Below, piece by piece: positions 4,608 to 5,394 of a DNA stretch of 5,394 nt (positions are counted from its first letter, which is position 1; every line of letters starts with the position of its first letter). The position numbers and the translations under genes were made by a program. Source of the DNA: an uncultured Bacillota bacterium (GTDB taxonomy: Bacteria; Bacillota_I; Bacilli_A; RF39; UBA660); assembly GCA_905200435.1 (NCBI GenBank), contig CAJKKJ010000074.1:1-5394 (forward strand), written 5' to 3'. The notes under the pieces were generated by a model. It ran no database searches and had not been told where the DNA came from. It saw nothing but the letters and a program-made list of their open reading frames with translations.

Positions 4608-5394
4608 ATGCTTAGTAGTGGGCAAGTAATAAATGGACGATATGAAATAATTAAATTAATAGGTGAAGGTGGAATGGCAAATGTATATTTAGCATTTGAT
4701 CCAATCCTTAAACGAAATGTTGCTGTTAAAATATTAAGGGGCGATTTATCAAATGATGAAAAGTTTGTCAAAAGATTCAAAAGAGAAGCAATATCAGCTT
4801 CTTCACTTGCGCATCCTAACATAGTTGAAATATATGACGTAGGTGAAGAAAATGGAAATTACTTTATAGTAATGGAATATGTAGATGGTATTACCTTAAA
4901 ATCATTAATTAAAAAAAGAGGGAAAATGATTTTAGCTGAAGTACTTGATATAACTAAACAAGTTGCATCAGGATTAGAGTGTGCCCATGCAAACTCAATA
5001 ATTCATAGAGATATAAAACCACAAAATATAATGGTATTAGATGATGGACTTGTAAAAATTACTGATTTTGGTATTGCTGTTGCAAGTAATTCAGAATCAT
5101 TAACGCAAACTAATTCAGTAATGGGATCAGTTCATTATTTGCCACCAGAACAAGCAAATGGTACTGGTTCAACTGTTAGAAGTGATATATATTCTCTTGG
5201 AATAATGATGTTTGAAATGCTAACTGGTAAAGTACCATTTAAAGGTGAAACAGCTGTAGAGATTGCCATAAAACAATTAAAAGAACCTTTGCCAAGTATT
5301 TCAATGTATAGAGATGATATACCACAAAGTGTTGAAAATATTATTTTGAAAGCATGTGCGAAAAATCCTGAAAATAGGTATGCAAATGTAACAG
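4608..5394 (+). CDS. prkC: PASTA-type Ser/Thr protein kinase, kinase domain only; 3' end outside window
   Basis: The Hanks-type kinase of low-GC Gram-positives (PrkC/StkP/PknB), usually a membrane protein with an extracellular PASTA tail that senses muropeptides or lipid II and tunes cell-wall synthesis and division. The 262 visible residues cover most of the kinase domain: G-loop GEGGMANV (19-26), Lys41 in VAVKIL, helix-C Glu60 in FKREA, hinge MEYVDG (89-94), catalytic loop HRDIKPQN with Asp135 (133-140), DFGIA with Asp153 (153-157), activation segment with Thr166 and Thr168 then GSVHYLPPEQA (173-183), DIYSLGIMMFEMLTG (193-207) and PENRY near the edge. PPE replaces the usual (S/A)PE. All catalytic residues are present, so it should be active. 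The transmembrane segment and PASTA repeats would lie beyond 5394 and are not seen. The RBS is AGAGGG (4597-4602), 5 bases before ATG. Confidence 0.96.
   Translation, partial: MLSSGQVINGRYEIIKLIGEGGMANVYLAFDPILKRNVAVKILRGDLSNDEKFVKRFKREAISASSLAHPNIVEIYDVGEENGNYFIVMEYVDGITLKSLIKKRGKMILAEVLDITKQVASGLECAHANSIIHRDIKPQNIMVLDDGLVKITDFGIAVASNSESLTQTNSVMGSVHYLPPEQANGTGSTVRSDIYSLGIMMFEMLTGKVPFKGETAVEIAIKQLKEPLPSISMYRDDIPQSVENIILKACAKNPENRYANVT

Noticed and set aside
4282..4822. Open frames on the - strand opposite stp and prkC (4282-4572 and 4574-4822)
   Set aside because: Shadows of conserved phosphatase and kinase codons, with Ser/Leu-rich translations and no family similarity.
1..5394. tRNA, rRNA, riboswitch, CRISPR array, insertion-sequence ends
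   Set aside because: No cloverleaf, rRNA-like block, regularly spaced repeats, transposase or terminal inverted repeats were seen on either strand.

Overview
The window comes from a very AT-rich, low-GC Gram-positive bacterium that uses the standard stop codons. The gene order rlmN, PP2C-type phosphatase (stp/prpC), PASTA-type serine/threonine kinase (prkC/stkP) is a Firmicutes signature. Base composition and the RlmN subtype suggest an uncultured, probably host-associated Bacilli/Erysipelotrichia-like lineage; the genus cannot be fixed from sequence alone. All recognisable genes lie on the + strand.

Left part (1-1315): most of a UDP-glucose 6-dehydrogenase-family gene (ugd), entering from the left edge and closed by a clean hairpin-plus-T terminator. 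An in-frame TAA at 37-39 interrupts the NAD-binding domain, so as read it is a pseudogene by one nonsense substitution, unless this is a base error.

Middle (about 1345-2720): a head-to-tail cluster of three ORF6N-domain units. The central one (1638-2501) is intact, with an N-terminal ORF6N domain and a C-terminal phospholipase-D-like half domain. It is flanked by two decayed units: one still forming an 82-codon frame (1360-1608), the other broken by frameshifts in what looks like an empty intergenic region (about 2502-2719). Each unit carries an inverted repeat inside the coding sequence, and each repeat is centred exactly 9 bases after the first base of the same conserved Arg codon. The stem sequences differ between units. 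Conserved position and pairing with unconserved sequence is the most interesting signal in the window.

Right part (2717-5394): an AT-rich promoter region with two TATAAT boxes, then a tightly packed operon of rlmN (23S rRNA/tRNA A2503/A37 methylation), stp (overlapping rlmN by 8 bases, GTG start) and prkC (1 base after stp, cut by the window edge). Stp and PrkC form the antagonistic phosphatase/kinase pair that senses the cell wall; RlmN is their usual genomic neighbour. The genes that often precede rlmN (rsmB, fmt) are absent here, and ugd plus the ORF6N cluster occupy that position.
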